This document shows positions 51,497 through 61,020 of a stretch of DNA of 64,000 nt, piece by piece; the stretch's first letter is position 1, and every line of letters begins with the position of its first letter. Source of the DNA: Leuctra nigra. Lineage: Eukaryota; Arthropoda; Insecta; Plecoptera; Leuctridae. The DNA is taken from contig OW203764.1 in the NCBI GenBank assembly GCA_934045905.1, positions 34,513,629-34,577,628 of the forward strand, given 5' to 3'. The notes under the pieces were generated by a model. The model did no database searches. It saw only the letters and a program-made list of their open reading frames with translations, and was not told the origin of the DNA. A program made the position numbers and the translations under genes.

Positions 51497-52031
51497 ACAG
51501 TAGACTGCGATCGGGGGACAAGATGTTTGAATTGAATGTTATAGGTATTGTAACGCTTGAATGTTATAATAGTTTAGGTTTACATTATCGAAGAACAGTA
51601 AAGTTCATATTTTAATATTCTGTACCAAGTGCATTTAATGCCACTGCAAACTTTATTTTATCTCACAATTTTGAATAGTTAACTATACCAGAAGGATATC
51701 AGGGGTGTTCCTTTAATTTTTATTTAATATCTTTGAACTTATAAGACAACTTTAACAGAAACTTTAAGAAACGAAGGTAGAATTAAGGAAAATCATTTTC
51801 ATTTTTTCATTTTGTCAATTGTACAATTTTAAAATATCTCACATTTATTATTAAAAGTGAGCTTTATTCTTTTCAACCTCTTTTGTGTGAACTCCTCACC
51901 ACCATAAGAATAACATTACAATGAAACGAGAACTCAGTGAAAACGGCTACAAAATACTACCCCGGTATCACTGTAAATCGTTCTGTGTAACTAATAAATA
52001 ATGTACCTGATGGCAATTTCTTTCCCTCTAG

Positions 52032-52170
52032 TTGCGCCGATAGTGAAAGTCCCCAACCAGCTGCTGGGGGCGCCACTGGGCACAGACGTCCAATTGGAAT
52101 GCTACGTCGAAGCGTTTCCGAACACAATCAACTACTGGGTGAAAAACAGGGGCGAAATGCTGCTCGACGG
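52032..52170 (+). CDS. DIP/lachesin-like IgSF receptor, exon coding N-terminal half of Ig domain 3
   Basis: Encodes FAPIVKVPNQLLGAPLGTDV, then QLECYVEAFPNTINYWVKNR and GEMLLDG. FAP at the Ig2-Ig3 junction, LG-PLGTDVQLEC and the core YWVK are typical of the third domain of DIP/lachesin proteins. The LEC cysteine should pair with YNC in the next exon. The acceptor is tttccctctag|TT (phase 1) and the donor is GACGG|gtgagc (phase 2). Reading past the donor gives a stop at once (GGG TGA), which supports the exon end. No NXS/T sequon is visible here. Confidence 0.95.
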
Positions 52171-52849
52171 GTGAGCGTTTCCTCATTTCAGATATTTAGT
52201 AAAATTGTTCAGTAAATGCTTCGGAGTAAATAATGACGTAGCTTTTAGGTTTGTTTTGCATATTTACTGATTTTTACATGCAAAAATGGGGGGTACAATG
52301 TGGGCTGATTGTAAAACATGTACACATATTCTGTTAGGTGAAACAATGAGGAGCAATTAGTGTATGAATCAAACTGAAATTGTTAATTCAACCCAGAATG
52401 AAGGTAGGTAATATTTGATTTTTTGTTTTGGAATTTCGTTGTTTTGGAATTTTGCATGCAAATTTTGGAAGAAAATTGCGATAAAATCAATTTGAAGTTG
52501 TTCGGTCATTGCGTTTTGAAGTTACGCAGTACAAGCGTGGAAACAAGTAGCTGTGCTGGTTATCTCTCTCTGCTCCATATAAAAACATGTTTATGTTCTG
52601 AGTGAGAGAGCCAGAATGACACGGTCTACTTTCCACCACTGTACACATCCCCTAGTACCTCCCCTAAAGGCCTATTCTTGAACTTCCAGGTTATGAATCC
52701 GTTCACGTTTCATTGTTTGAAACTTGAACTAGTTGTACTAGGAATTTAGCATTCAACTTATTGCAGTTTTATACAATGCCAACGTAAAACGCTTGTAAAA
52801 CGTGAATGAATTTCAAGAATTGGCCTCCAGGCATCTTATTCAGATTACA

Positions 52850-53367
52850 AAATGTCACCATTTCCTCAGTCCAAACTAAAGAGATTAGACCTAAACTTCC
52901 CCCGCCCCACCACACGTAAAGAGCGTCATCTTCCAGATTTTCGCGGTCTGAAAATGGCAATTCTAAAATCTGAGTTACAAACCGTAGCGCTCCTGAAATG
53001 CTGTGGTGGTGGGAACTGAGAGAACTATTCGTTACGTATTTAATCTAAATATGTAAATATTTATATGAATATTTACGTATATACTTATAAATAAATATAT
53101 TAATGCATAAACAAATGTACTTTTAATTACATTTTATGTATTTAATGCGTTTACTTACGAATCATGACGATAATATATCGACTGAGCCATCGACTGTTTA
53201 TTTACTTCCATTGTCACGTGGAAGATATGGCGCTTGCGGTAGTAACTCAGATGACTGTTTTGTGCTTCAAGGATTAGCATTGGCAGCATTGGAAGTTGAC
53301 GCTCTTTCCCTGTGGTGGGGCGGGGGAAGTGTAGGTCTAGTCTCTTTAGTCCAAACTATTCCTTTGC
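52850..53367. repeat. Large imperfect inverted repeat (arms about 145 bp)
   Basis: The left arm (about 52855-53000) reversed gives 'gtaactcagat...gaagatgacgctctttacgtgtggtggggcggggg'. The right arm (about 53225-53367) reads 'gtaactcagatg...gaagttgacgctctttccctgtggtggggcggggg'. The shared part then runs to 'agtccaaact'. The spacer is about 225 bp and AT-rich. This is a decayed fold-back element or two inverted copies of one repeat. Confidence 0.7.
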
Positions 53368-54055
53368 GTTTCTAAACGAGTGTCTAAATTCAAATTATAT
53401 GTTTCGAATCTATATATTTGTGTTTTTTGCATTTCTGGTCAAACAAAGTAACGGATTAGGCAAATTTCACCACATTAGATTCACTTTAAAAAGACCGGTC
53501 TCTTGGTTTACATCGGAAAATAGATTGATATAGTTTTAAAATAAATGACATTTTCTCTGAATTTCTGTAGAAAGAAGATCCCCCCAAATAAATTATATTT
53601 CTTAATTGTTTTATTGGAGTACGTTAGAGAGCTCAACAACACTTTAGGTCAAATAATATATTTATTCACATAAACATGCCGGCTGGCCAAGTCTGTCGCA
53701 AAGTTTCATAAAAATTCAAATTGAAAATACATACATAGTCTCGCTTTTCAATGAGTTCACTGAGACACATTTAAAAAAAATCATTAGGGCATTTCCATTA
53801 TGTCATAGAAAATCGAAAATAACAAAATCACATAACCACTCTGGAAAACTCATTATTATCGCATCCAGATTTAGACTTGTACTTTTCACCTAGATTAGTG
53901 ATATTTCCAACCGGGGAAATGTTTTAACGGCATACTTGTACACTAATCCTCAATCGCCCCATCCAACTTTAAATATCCCTTAGCATAGGAATTATTATGT
54001 ATTTCTCCACCCCACAGCGAGTGTTTCAATGGAATTGTGTACAAGGCAATCGTAA

Positions 54056-54578
54056 TTAATGGCTGTGCAATATTGCGTAATCCCAGCCATTACGCGGAGC
54101 TTTACTTGGCTACTTTGTCGAACGATTCGCCACATTAGCTTTGTGCACACAATTCTATGCCCTCCTCTGTGTTGGAACAGTATCAGTCCCGTTACTCCCG
54201 ACATTGGTTGAAACTCACGGCTTTGCACCAATAGACTCTCTTTAATCATTTAAATGGCAGCTCTGGATGACCGCGTTAAGGTAACTCAAATATTCATCGA
54301 CAAAAAGCTGAATTGTTTGAATACGTATTATGGTTGATGAAATTGGCTATACAGTTTCTGATAAGCGACCAGGCATACAGGGTGGATAAAAAGCATCGCC
54401 TCGTATTAAAAGTGTGGTATCTCACAATATATTTTAAATGATACATTTTGATTATATTATAAAATGTAGCATGATGGGAGTAACTTTGACTAATTTAAAT
54501 CCTTGTCATCTCTTTCACTTAAAGGTGTTTAATGGCTGTGCAATATTGCGTAATCCCAGCCATTACGCGGAGCTTTAC
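54056..54578. repeat. 50-bp direct repeat pair
   Basis: TTAATGGCTGTGCAATATTG... ending ...GAGCTTTAC is present at about 54056-54105 and 54529-54578, effectively identical. Each copy itself contains the inverted pair AATGGCTG / CAGCCATT. Separation is 473 bp. The intervening sequence has no open frame of interest. Confidence 0.85.
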
Positions 54579-54647
54579 CAAAGAAATATACCAAATATAC
54601 CAAAGAAATATTTTTTGTTGCCAAAGAAATATAACTTATAATAACGT

Positions 54648-54726
54648 CTGAAATATGATTATTACTGAATCCCTCAGTTAGGTGAATGTTAATAAATACC
54701 AACTGCAATGTGAAAAGATTTTCCTG
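54648..54726. repeat. Inverted copy of the tRNA-array linker
   Basis: This segment (atgattattactgaatccct...aaagattttcct) is the reverse complement of the sequence directly after the first tRNA-like gene (about 54843-54921). The first tRNA-like unit is therefore enclosed by an inverted repeat of about 78 bp, able to fold around it. Confidence 0.85.
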
Positions 54727-54777
54727 GTAAGTTGCTCACGCAGCTTATATTGGAACACAGCCGCTGCACTGTGAACT

Positions 54778-54849
54778 GCCTCGATAGCTCAGCTGGTAGA
54801 GCATCTGACTGGATATCGGAAGGTCGTGGGTTCGAGTCCCACTCGAGGA
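54778..54849 (+). tRNA. tRNA-like gene 1 (loop GGA; possibly pseudogene)
   Basis: Folds as a standard 72-nt cloverleaf. Acceptor GCCTCGA/TCGAGGA (six pairs, position 1-72 mismatched); D-arm GCTC-AGCTGGTA-GAGC; anticodon stem TCTGA/TCGGA with loop CTGGATA; T-arm GTGGG-TTCGAGT-CCCAC. Position 34-36 reads GGA (Ser), but the variable arm is only five bases, whereas true Ser tRNAs have a long one. The body resembles a Lys-type tRNA with a changed anticodon loop. No downstream T-run terminator longer than TTTT is close. Probably a tRNA-derived repeat; transcription cannot be excluded. Confidence 0.5.
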
Positions 54850-55079
54850 AAATCTTTTCACATTGCAGTTGGTATTTATTAACATTCACCTAACTGAGGG
54901 ATTCAGTAATAATCATATTTCATACATATGCGCACTCATCAGCTTATGAGAAAACCAAGTCGAATGAAGTTAGTCAGTTGTCAAACGTGGATGAAATTCA
55001 CGGTCTTCTGACCCTATCTTCAAAATCGGTAAGTTGCTCACGCAGCTTATATTGGAACACAGCCGCTGCACTGTGAACT

Positions 55080-55151
55080 GCCTCGATAGCTCAGCTGGTA
55101 GAGCATCTGACTGGATATCGGAAGGTCGTGGGTTCGAGTCCCACTCGAGGA
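55080..55151 (+). tRNA. tRNA-like gene 2 (identical to gene 1)
   Basis: Same 72 bases as the copy at 54778-54849, displaced by 302 bp in the tandem array, with the same mismatch at position 1-72, GGA loop and short variable arm. See the first copy for the fold. Confidence 0.5.
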
Positions 55152-55381
55152 AAATCTTTTCACATTGCAGTTGGTATTTATTAACATTCACCTAACTGAG
55201 GGATTCAGTAATAATCATATTTCATACATATGCGCACTCATCAGCTTATGAGAAAACCAAGTCGAATGAAGTTAGTCAGTTGTCAAACGTGGATGAAATT
55301 CACGGTCTTCTGACCCTATCTTCAAAATCGGTAAGTTGCTCACGCAGCTTATATTGGAACACAGCCGCTGCACTGTGAACT

Positions 55382-55453
55382 GCCTCGATAGCTCAGCTGG
55401 TAGAGCATCTGACTGGATATCGGAAGGTCGTGGGTTCGAGTCCCACTCGAGGA
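55382..55453 (+). tRNA. tRNA-like gene 3 (identical to gene 1)
   Basis: Third copy in the 302-bp array, no differences seen from the first two. Box A TAGCTCAGCTGGTAGAGC and box B GGTTCGAGTCCC are intact. Confidence 0.5.
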
Positions 55454-55683
55454 AAATCTTTTCACATTGCAGTTGGTATTTATTAACATTCACCTAACTG
55501 AGGGATTCAGTAATAATCATATTTCATACATATGCGCACTCATCAGCTTATGAGAAAACCAAGTCGAATGAAGTTAGTCAGTTGTCAAACGTGGATGAAA
55601 TTCACGGTCTTCTGACCCTATCTTCAAAATCGGTAAGTTGCTCACGCAGCTTATATTGGAACACAGCCGCTGCACTGTGAACT

Positions 55684-55755
55684 GCCTCGATAGCTCAGCT
55701 GGTAGAGCATCTGACTGGATATCGGAAGGTCGTGGGTTCGAGTCCCACTCGAGGA
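55684..55755 (+). tRNA. tRNA-like gene 4 (identical to gene 1)
   Basis: Fourth and last copy. Its downstream linker stops after 'gcagttggtatttatta', where the array ends and unrelated sequence begins. Confidence 0.5.
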
Positions 55756-56818
55756 AAATCTTTTCACATTGCAGTTGGTATTTATTATAATAACGTCGTT
55801 GCAATTGTTACTGCTTTAAAATAATATGAATTTGGAGAATTCTATAAATCTTTGTAAGTCGATTTCTTGTATGCATCACACAATAAAAAATAATCTCCGC
55901 GTTCTGGTGTATCTCAATTTCCATACATTCATTATTCTGAAATCTTGTGGTTTCAACTACACTCTCTTAACTATATGAGAAGCACGCATGGCTTCATCAA
56001 TAGCCTAATAGGCGTAGTTCGAACAAGTTGCTCCAGAAACAATACGTATTGATAAGATCTATGATTTTGTTTCTGCCGTAGTTCTATAGTGATGAGTGAT
56101 ATAATCTATATGGAAGAGATTCTGAGAGAGAAGTTTCGTGAAGAAATATTATTTTCATTATTTAATACTTCTACGTATTCTACGAGATAAAACGTTCTTT
56201 TGTCCTCAACAACTTCGGTTTCCGAAGCAGTTCACTCACTGATACAATGGGAGGCGATCGCCTTGTGCGCATGAGCACATCTGTCAACATACTGTAATGT
56301 AGAGAGTGCGTTGGTGCAATACGTTTTATCCAACATCGATTGAAATTCAATTACTGTAGAATATGGTATTGAATGAACTTGTCTAGTTAGAATGAATTTT
56401 GATTTAGATTATACGGTATTTTAAACAATAGAATTGGTATAAATAATATCACTTTAATTGAGATTTAAGAAAAATATTTTCGTTATGACCTATTCTGTTT
56501 TGGACGCATAATGTGAAAAAATAATATATTCACCAAGTTTGTGATTATTTACGCATAAATAAATACTGAATGCGAGTAAATGATAACGAAATGTCGTTAC
56601 CGTCAGAGCGGGGACTTCAATATTTAGGATTCGCACAAGCAAATGTCTCCATGGCGTACGAGAAAGTCGTCACCAGGTCCCATCATCGGAACCATCAGAC
56701 TTTCAGACAAATTGGTCAAGAAATTCAAGAGTCATTGACATTTTATACTCGTTTTGAAATAAAACATTTCAAATATTTTATCATGCTTTCGACGCATTAC
56801 GTTAGGATATCTTCACCC

Positions 56819-56862
56819 AAGGTCCACTAAATCGTCCACTAAGCTGAGATTTAGTGGACCTT
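56819..56862. repeat. Small perfect hairpin
   Basis: AAGGTCCACTAAATC and GATTTAGTGGACCTT pair over 15 bases. The 14-base loop contains another GTCCACTAA. It resembles a minimal fold-back remnant; no target duplication is evident. Confidence 0.7.
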
Positions 56863-57351
56863 GATCTTCTTTAAGGTCCCCAAGGTCTGCAAAAAAGCAC
56901 ATTTCACACTCATATTAATTCGCATGCATTACGAGGGCTCCGTTTATCACCGCATTACCTAGGTAATAATTTCATTTCAATATCGGAGAAATGGGTTTAA
57001 CTATCATGGCGCTAGTGGGCGGCCGACTGCAATAACATCAGGAGGGAACTTCAGTGTGCAGTGAATTCACCTCAAATAGAATACTTGATTATGCACGTAA
57101 TATCACATGACATGGCTTAATTGAAGATGTCTGCAATTAGTATTGTTTGCATGACGTGATGAAACATGAGATCCGTTTATTCCTCATAATACGCTCGCCA
57201 TTGCAGCGGGCAGTTATAGCAGACATTATCTGTCTAGGAATTATACACATGCACTACATAATATCCTAGTATATCTACATAATTTGTTTTCTTTGTACGT
57301 CCTGATATTTAAGAGTGTTGGCATTAATAGGTACAAATTATTAATAATTAA

Positions 57352-57625
57352 ATGGATCATGTTTGGCTCAGAGGTAACGCTCTGAACTTGTATTCCGGAG
57401 GTTCAAGGGTTCGATTCCCGTGGCCTTCCTTCTTGAATGGAGTATTTTTGGTGGTGTTCCCTCAGTCGACAGGCAAATGCTGGGAAGGTACCGTACTAAT
57501 AGGCCACGACCGCCTCCATCCCAACTTCCATCCTTCTCCACTCTTCACCATCATTAATCATTCTCCGTCGCCATTAGCCTAGCTGCAGAACAGTGCGATG
57601 TTAAACAATACTAATAATAATCAAT
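57352..57625 (+). mobile_element. tRNA-headed SINE, copy 3 (full head)
   Basis: The head has box A TGGCTCAGAGGTAACGCTCT and box B GGGTTCGATTCCCG. Then 'cttccttcttgaatggagt', the body 'ccctcagtcgacaggcaaat', 'gaaggtaccgtactaatagg', 'gcctagctgcagaacagtgc' and an end in AATACTAATAATAA. It has the same architecture as the copies at 46719-46990 and 47475-47705. Most complete copy in the window. Confidence 0.85.
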
Positions 57626-58149
57626 GCTCTTCTAAAATCAGTAGTTAAGTTTAAGTGGTAATTCAAGGAATGTTATTGATTGTTGGCATAGTAATTATCA
57701 AATATTTAAAATTTGGACGCTACTATTTTCATCAGGTGGGGATAATCGATTTAGCAGAACGTAGAAAAACTAGCCAATAATGTATTACAGGGGGTGCTGA
57801 GGTCACGGACCTTATTACATGGGTAGTTTGAGAAGATCTAGTGGAGCGGTCGCTTCACGCCAGCCAAGTCGTACGGCGCGCGCACACTCTCATTTAAAAA
57901 GGCTTGAGCAACCCACTTTTACTGTAAGCATATCAAAGTGGCATTTTCGGCCTACTGGATCTTAAAATTGGAAAATCTCACATTGTTGCGAAATATGTTA
58001 ATTTCGAGCTATGGCCCACCCTACAACATATACCAAATTTTGGAACAATAGGTTACGCCCTTTGCGAGCTAGAGAGCCGTGAAAACAGTGTTTTAGGGCG
58101 GTTTTAATCAGTAATCTTAGTAACGTAGTAGTCTCCTGGAATTCAAATC

Positions 58150-59130
58150 CGGTAAACAGGCCACAGCCTAAACGGCTAAACCGATTGATCTCAAATTTTT
58201 ACCACGTGTGCACTTTTGGCGTCTGATTTGCCCTCGCCCCCATGACTTTTTTTGTGCCGCCATTTTGAAACCGGAAGTGACGTCATATCTCAACAACGGC
58301 TGGACCGATTTGAACAAAATTTACGCCAAACGATTTAGACGGGCAACTATATAGGTCATCAGTAGCAAAAGACTAAAAATTATGTTAATGAAACCGGAAA
58401 TGACGTAATTAAATTTGAAATACATCGATTGGCATTTCGGCGACAAAGTTTGATCCGATTATTTTGATATTTATGTTACGTATGTACTTTTGACATCTCA
58501 TGTGACTTGTTATAAAACCAACCGGAAGCCGCCATTTTGAAACCGGAAGTGACATCATATCTCAATAACGGTTAAATAGATTTGAACGATACCAGCGCTA
58601 AACAATTAAGACGGTCATCTTTATGTATTATCATCAATAATATTTGCAGTTTCCTATACCGAAACCGGAAATGACGTCACACATTTTAATAATCTCACAA
58701 ATTTACATTTTGATGCAATAAATATACTATTTGAGACAGCTTATAATAAAATGTAATCATGTTTAAATTATAATTCAAGGGGTCAGAGAATTCAGCCGCC
58801 ATTTTGAAACCGGAAGTAACGTCATATCTCGAAAACTGGTAGACAGATCGGCATGAAACTAGCGCCAAACGATTCGGAAGGCCATCTCTATGGAATAGGA
58901 ACAGTCAAACTAGAATTTTCCTATTTATGAGACCGGAAATGCCGTCAATAAAATTTATAAATTATTATATTCCCCTCCTATACAATAAATACATATTCAG
59001 AAAACTTAAAATGATACACATAATTTATAGATATAAATTCTATGTGGCAGTGCAGTACGTTCAGCAGCCATTTTGAAAACCGAAGTGTTGCCATATCTCG
59101 GAACTGGGTTGACCGATTGGAATGAAACCT
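58150..59130. repeat. Degenerate tandem array, period about 270 bp
   Basis: The block GCCGCCATTTTGAAACCGGA+AGTGACGTCATATCTC recurs at about 58255, 58527, 58794 and 59063, spacing 267-272 bp, each followed by a variant of 'gaccgatttgaacaaaatt...gccaaacgatt'. A second shared block, 'accggaaatgacgtca', lies about 150 bp into each of the first three units. Units have drifted but keep the same order. The repeated CCGGAAGTGACGTCA resembles a composite ETS/CRE binding site. Confidence 0.85.
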
Positions 59131-59300
59131 TTGCTATTCTTCATAAAAGATCATTTAAAGCAAATATTTAGAACCATACGCTGTCTTTCATTAGTAGTAC
59201 CTAACCAAATTGTAAAGGGTGATTTTTTTAAAGGATTTAGTAATTGTTCATTCGATATGTGTCACAAGTTGTAAGAATAAACTAAAAAAAGGAGTGATAT

Positions 59301-59689
59301 CCCCATAAAAACACTTCGTGTAAAAATACCAGCCAAGTCTCTTCAACTAAAAAAAAATATGAAATCTAAAAATTCTGCACTGAAAAGTAGTGATATCAAA
59401 AAATTAGCCAAGTCAAAACTTTATTTGAAAATCAAAAAATACTTGGCGCATCGTTTTTTTAGGGCATTATAGGTTTACTATTATATTTGATGTATATTTT
59501 ATATCTGGCCTATACTTCTAAGCTATTTATATACACGATGCGCCAAGTATTTTTTGATTTTCAAATAAAGTTTTGACTTGGCTAATTTTTTGATATCGCT
59601 ACTTTTCTGTGCAGAATTTTTAGATTTCATATTTTTTTTTAGTTGAAGAGACTTGGCTGGTATTTTTACACGAAGTGTTTTTTATGGGG
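59301..59689. mobile_element. Near-perfect 155-bp inverted repeat (fold-back element)
   Basis: The left arm 59301-59454 starts CCCCATAAAAACACTTCGTG and the right arm 59535-59689 is its complement, with a handful of single-base changes and one extra T. The arms surround an 80-bp AT-rich centre. No coding capacity. The long clean arms point to a recent fold-back MITE or an inverted duplication. It ends about 315 bp before exon 6. Confidence 0.9.
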
Positions 59690-60004
59690 TATTATTTAAC
59701 TTTCCTTTCTGCGTATAAAGTTTTAACAAGAAAATAATTTTTATGATACAGACATGCCAAATGGTCATATTACGTCAGTTCCTTGCTTGAATGACGGAAG
59801 AAGAGAAGTGGTTACAAGAAACGAAAATGTACTCTCAATATTGAGATAATCTTCCTGACGCTTGCTGTCTACTTGAATGGGAGACTGAGAGTTATAGAAG
59901 TCAGCCGGATGTCTCGTGAAATCAGTGAAAGAACTGCGACAAAGACCTGCTTTGATCCTGGACTCGGAGCTGATTACCAATCTGTTGTGCATTGTGTGTT
60001 TCAG

Positions 60005-60153
60005 TCCGAAGTATTCTATCCGGGAGAATCGGTCTGCGTACAAAGTCTTCATGTGGCTGCTGATCAAGAGCTTCAGCCAAGCGGACATTGGGACCTACAA
60101 CTGCGTGTCGACCAACTCGCTGGGCAGGGCTGAGGGAACGCTACGGCTATACC
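60005..60153 (+). CDS. DIP/lachesin-like IgSF receptor, exon coding C-terminal half of Ig domain 3
   Basis: Encodes PKYSIRENRSAYKVFMWLLI, then KSFSQADIGTYNCVSTNSLG and RAEGTLRLY, with the first Gly split with exon 5. DIGTYNC gives the F-strand Asp-Gly-Tyr-Cys motif, and its Cys pairs with LEC of exon 5. STNSLGRAEGTLRLY is a family hallmark at the end of the third domain. NRS is a possible N-glycosylation site. The acceptor is attgtgtgtttcag|TCC (phase 2) and the donor is TACC|gtgagt (phase 1). There is no stop, so at least one more exon, expected to carry the GPI or membrane anchor signal, lies beyond the window. The 152-codon open frame that crosses this exon (60088-60546) is in a different frame and is a shadow. 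Confidence 0.96.
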
Positions 60154-60854
60154 GTGAGTACAGCCTCACTCTCACTGCAGCTGCATGATGTACTTGTCAA
60201 CATTATCTACAAGCACACGGGCCATCTGCACTTCGCAAGCGGGGAGATAAATCCAGTCTATAACCCTATTTACACGCTAAAGTCTCCTATAAAATCATTT
60301 ATAAAATCTTTTCTTCAGAGAAATTTTACCGTAACACAACAATTTGATGGTAAAATGTTCTGTCAACGGTTGTGTGAAATGTTTTATCATATAAAGCACG
60401 TACATTTCTGTAAAAGATTTTACAAAAGATTTAAAAGGAAATTTTACCGGGTTTTATTTCGTATACAAATTCTGAATTCTGAATCAGTCAGCAATCCGCG
60501 TTTTGAAAGGGAAGAAATGATGTATTTTACTTTATTTTGTATTTAGAATATGGAGAATTTAAAACATTATTTAATTACATAACAACACTCCTAATATATT
60601 TTTGAAGATGGCAGGTTTTTATTCTATATCCTTCATTTGAGTTACCTACAAGAACAACTACTGTCAAAGTTTAGAGAAAAACCAGTTGCAATTCCTATAC
60701 TAATAGCTTGGCGCATGTGATTTTAACCACGTCTTGAATAGGAGAATACTTTTAAGTGTTGTTTTGAATTTACAAGACTCAGAAAGAGGAAAATTGAGAA
60801 TTCTGAATATAACTCAAAATGATTTTTATTTGAGATGGCCTGTTTTGAGTCTAG

Positions 60855-61020
60855 GCAACTCAATCATGGAGAGAGTAACCCACAAGGTCCGAGTTCGATT
60901 CCAGTCCATGACCGAGGTTTTACTGCCAAGTACTTACTGAGTTAGTTCCCATCGATTAGGCCACGACAGACTTCTATCAATGCTAATTCAATCATGTTGA
61001 CCAGTAAAACTCGACAGAAG
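60855..61020 (+). mobile_element. Diverged tRNA-headed SINE-like fragment
   Basis: Has 'gagagagtaacccac' (box A-like), the box B-like GAGTTCGATTCCAG, and further on 'taggccacgacagacttc' as in the SINE bodies. The middle body differs ('actgccaagtacttactgag'), so this may be a related family. Confidence 0.45.

Larger units (their letters stand above)
48231..52031 (+). other. Intron 4 of the Ig gene (3.8 kb)
   Basis: From gtaagt at 48231 to tttccctctag ending at 52031. Nearly half is taken up by two helentron-like copies in tandem (48353-49255 and 49295-50188), the first with a LINE 3' end inserted in it, plus a TG microsatellite. I see nothing recognisable in 50190-51440 or 51500-52020. An open frame near 50895-51212 has no family resemblance. 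Confidence 0.75.
54727..55786 (+). repeat. 302-bp tandem array, about 3.5 copies
   Basis: Units begin GTAAGTTGCTCACGCAGCTT at 54727, 55029, 55331 and 55633; the last is cut off at about 55786. Each unit holds one tRNA-like gene and an identical linker ('catatgcgcactcatcagctt', 'gttagtcagttgtcaaacgt'). Copies appear identical base for base, which suggests recent amplification or an assembly stutter. The minus-strand frame EWDSNPRPSDIQSDALPAEL across each unit is the familiar false protein produced by translating tRNA sequence. Confidence 0.95.
52171..60004 (+). other. Intron 5 of the Ig gene (7.8 kb)
   Basis: From gtgagc at 52171 to attgtgtgtttcag ending at 60004. It holds a fold-back pair, short direct repeats, the tandem tRNA-like array, a small hairpin, a SINE, the 270-bp repeat array and a long inverted repeat. 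I recognise nothing in 52180-52840, 53370-54050, 55790-56810, 56870-57350 and 57630-58140. Confidence 0.75.

Noticed and set aside
54689..55804. Four minus-strand peptides containing EWDSNPRPSDIQSD
   Set aside because: These are reverse translations of the tRNA-like genes, a common false protein in databases.
60088..60546. 152-codon plus-strand open frame
   Set aside because: It overlaps exon 6 in a different frame from the clear Ig coding and runs on into intron sequence.
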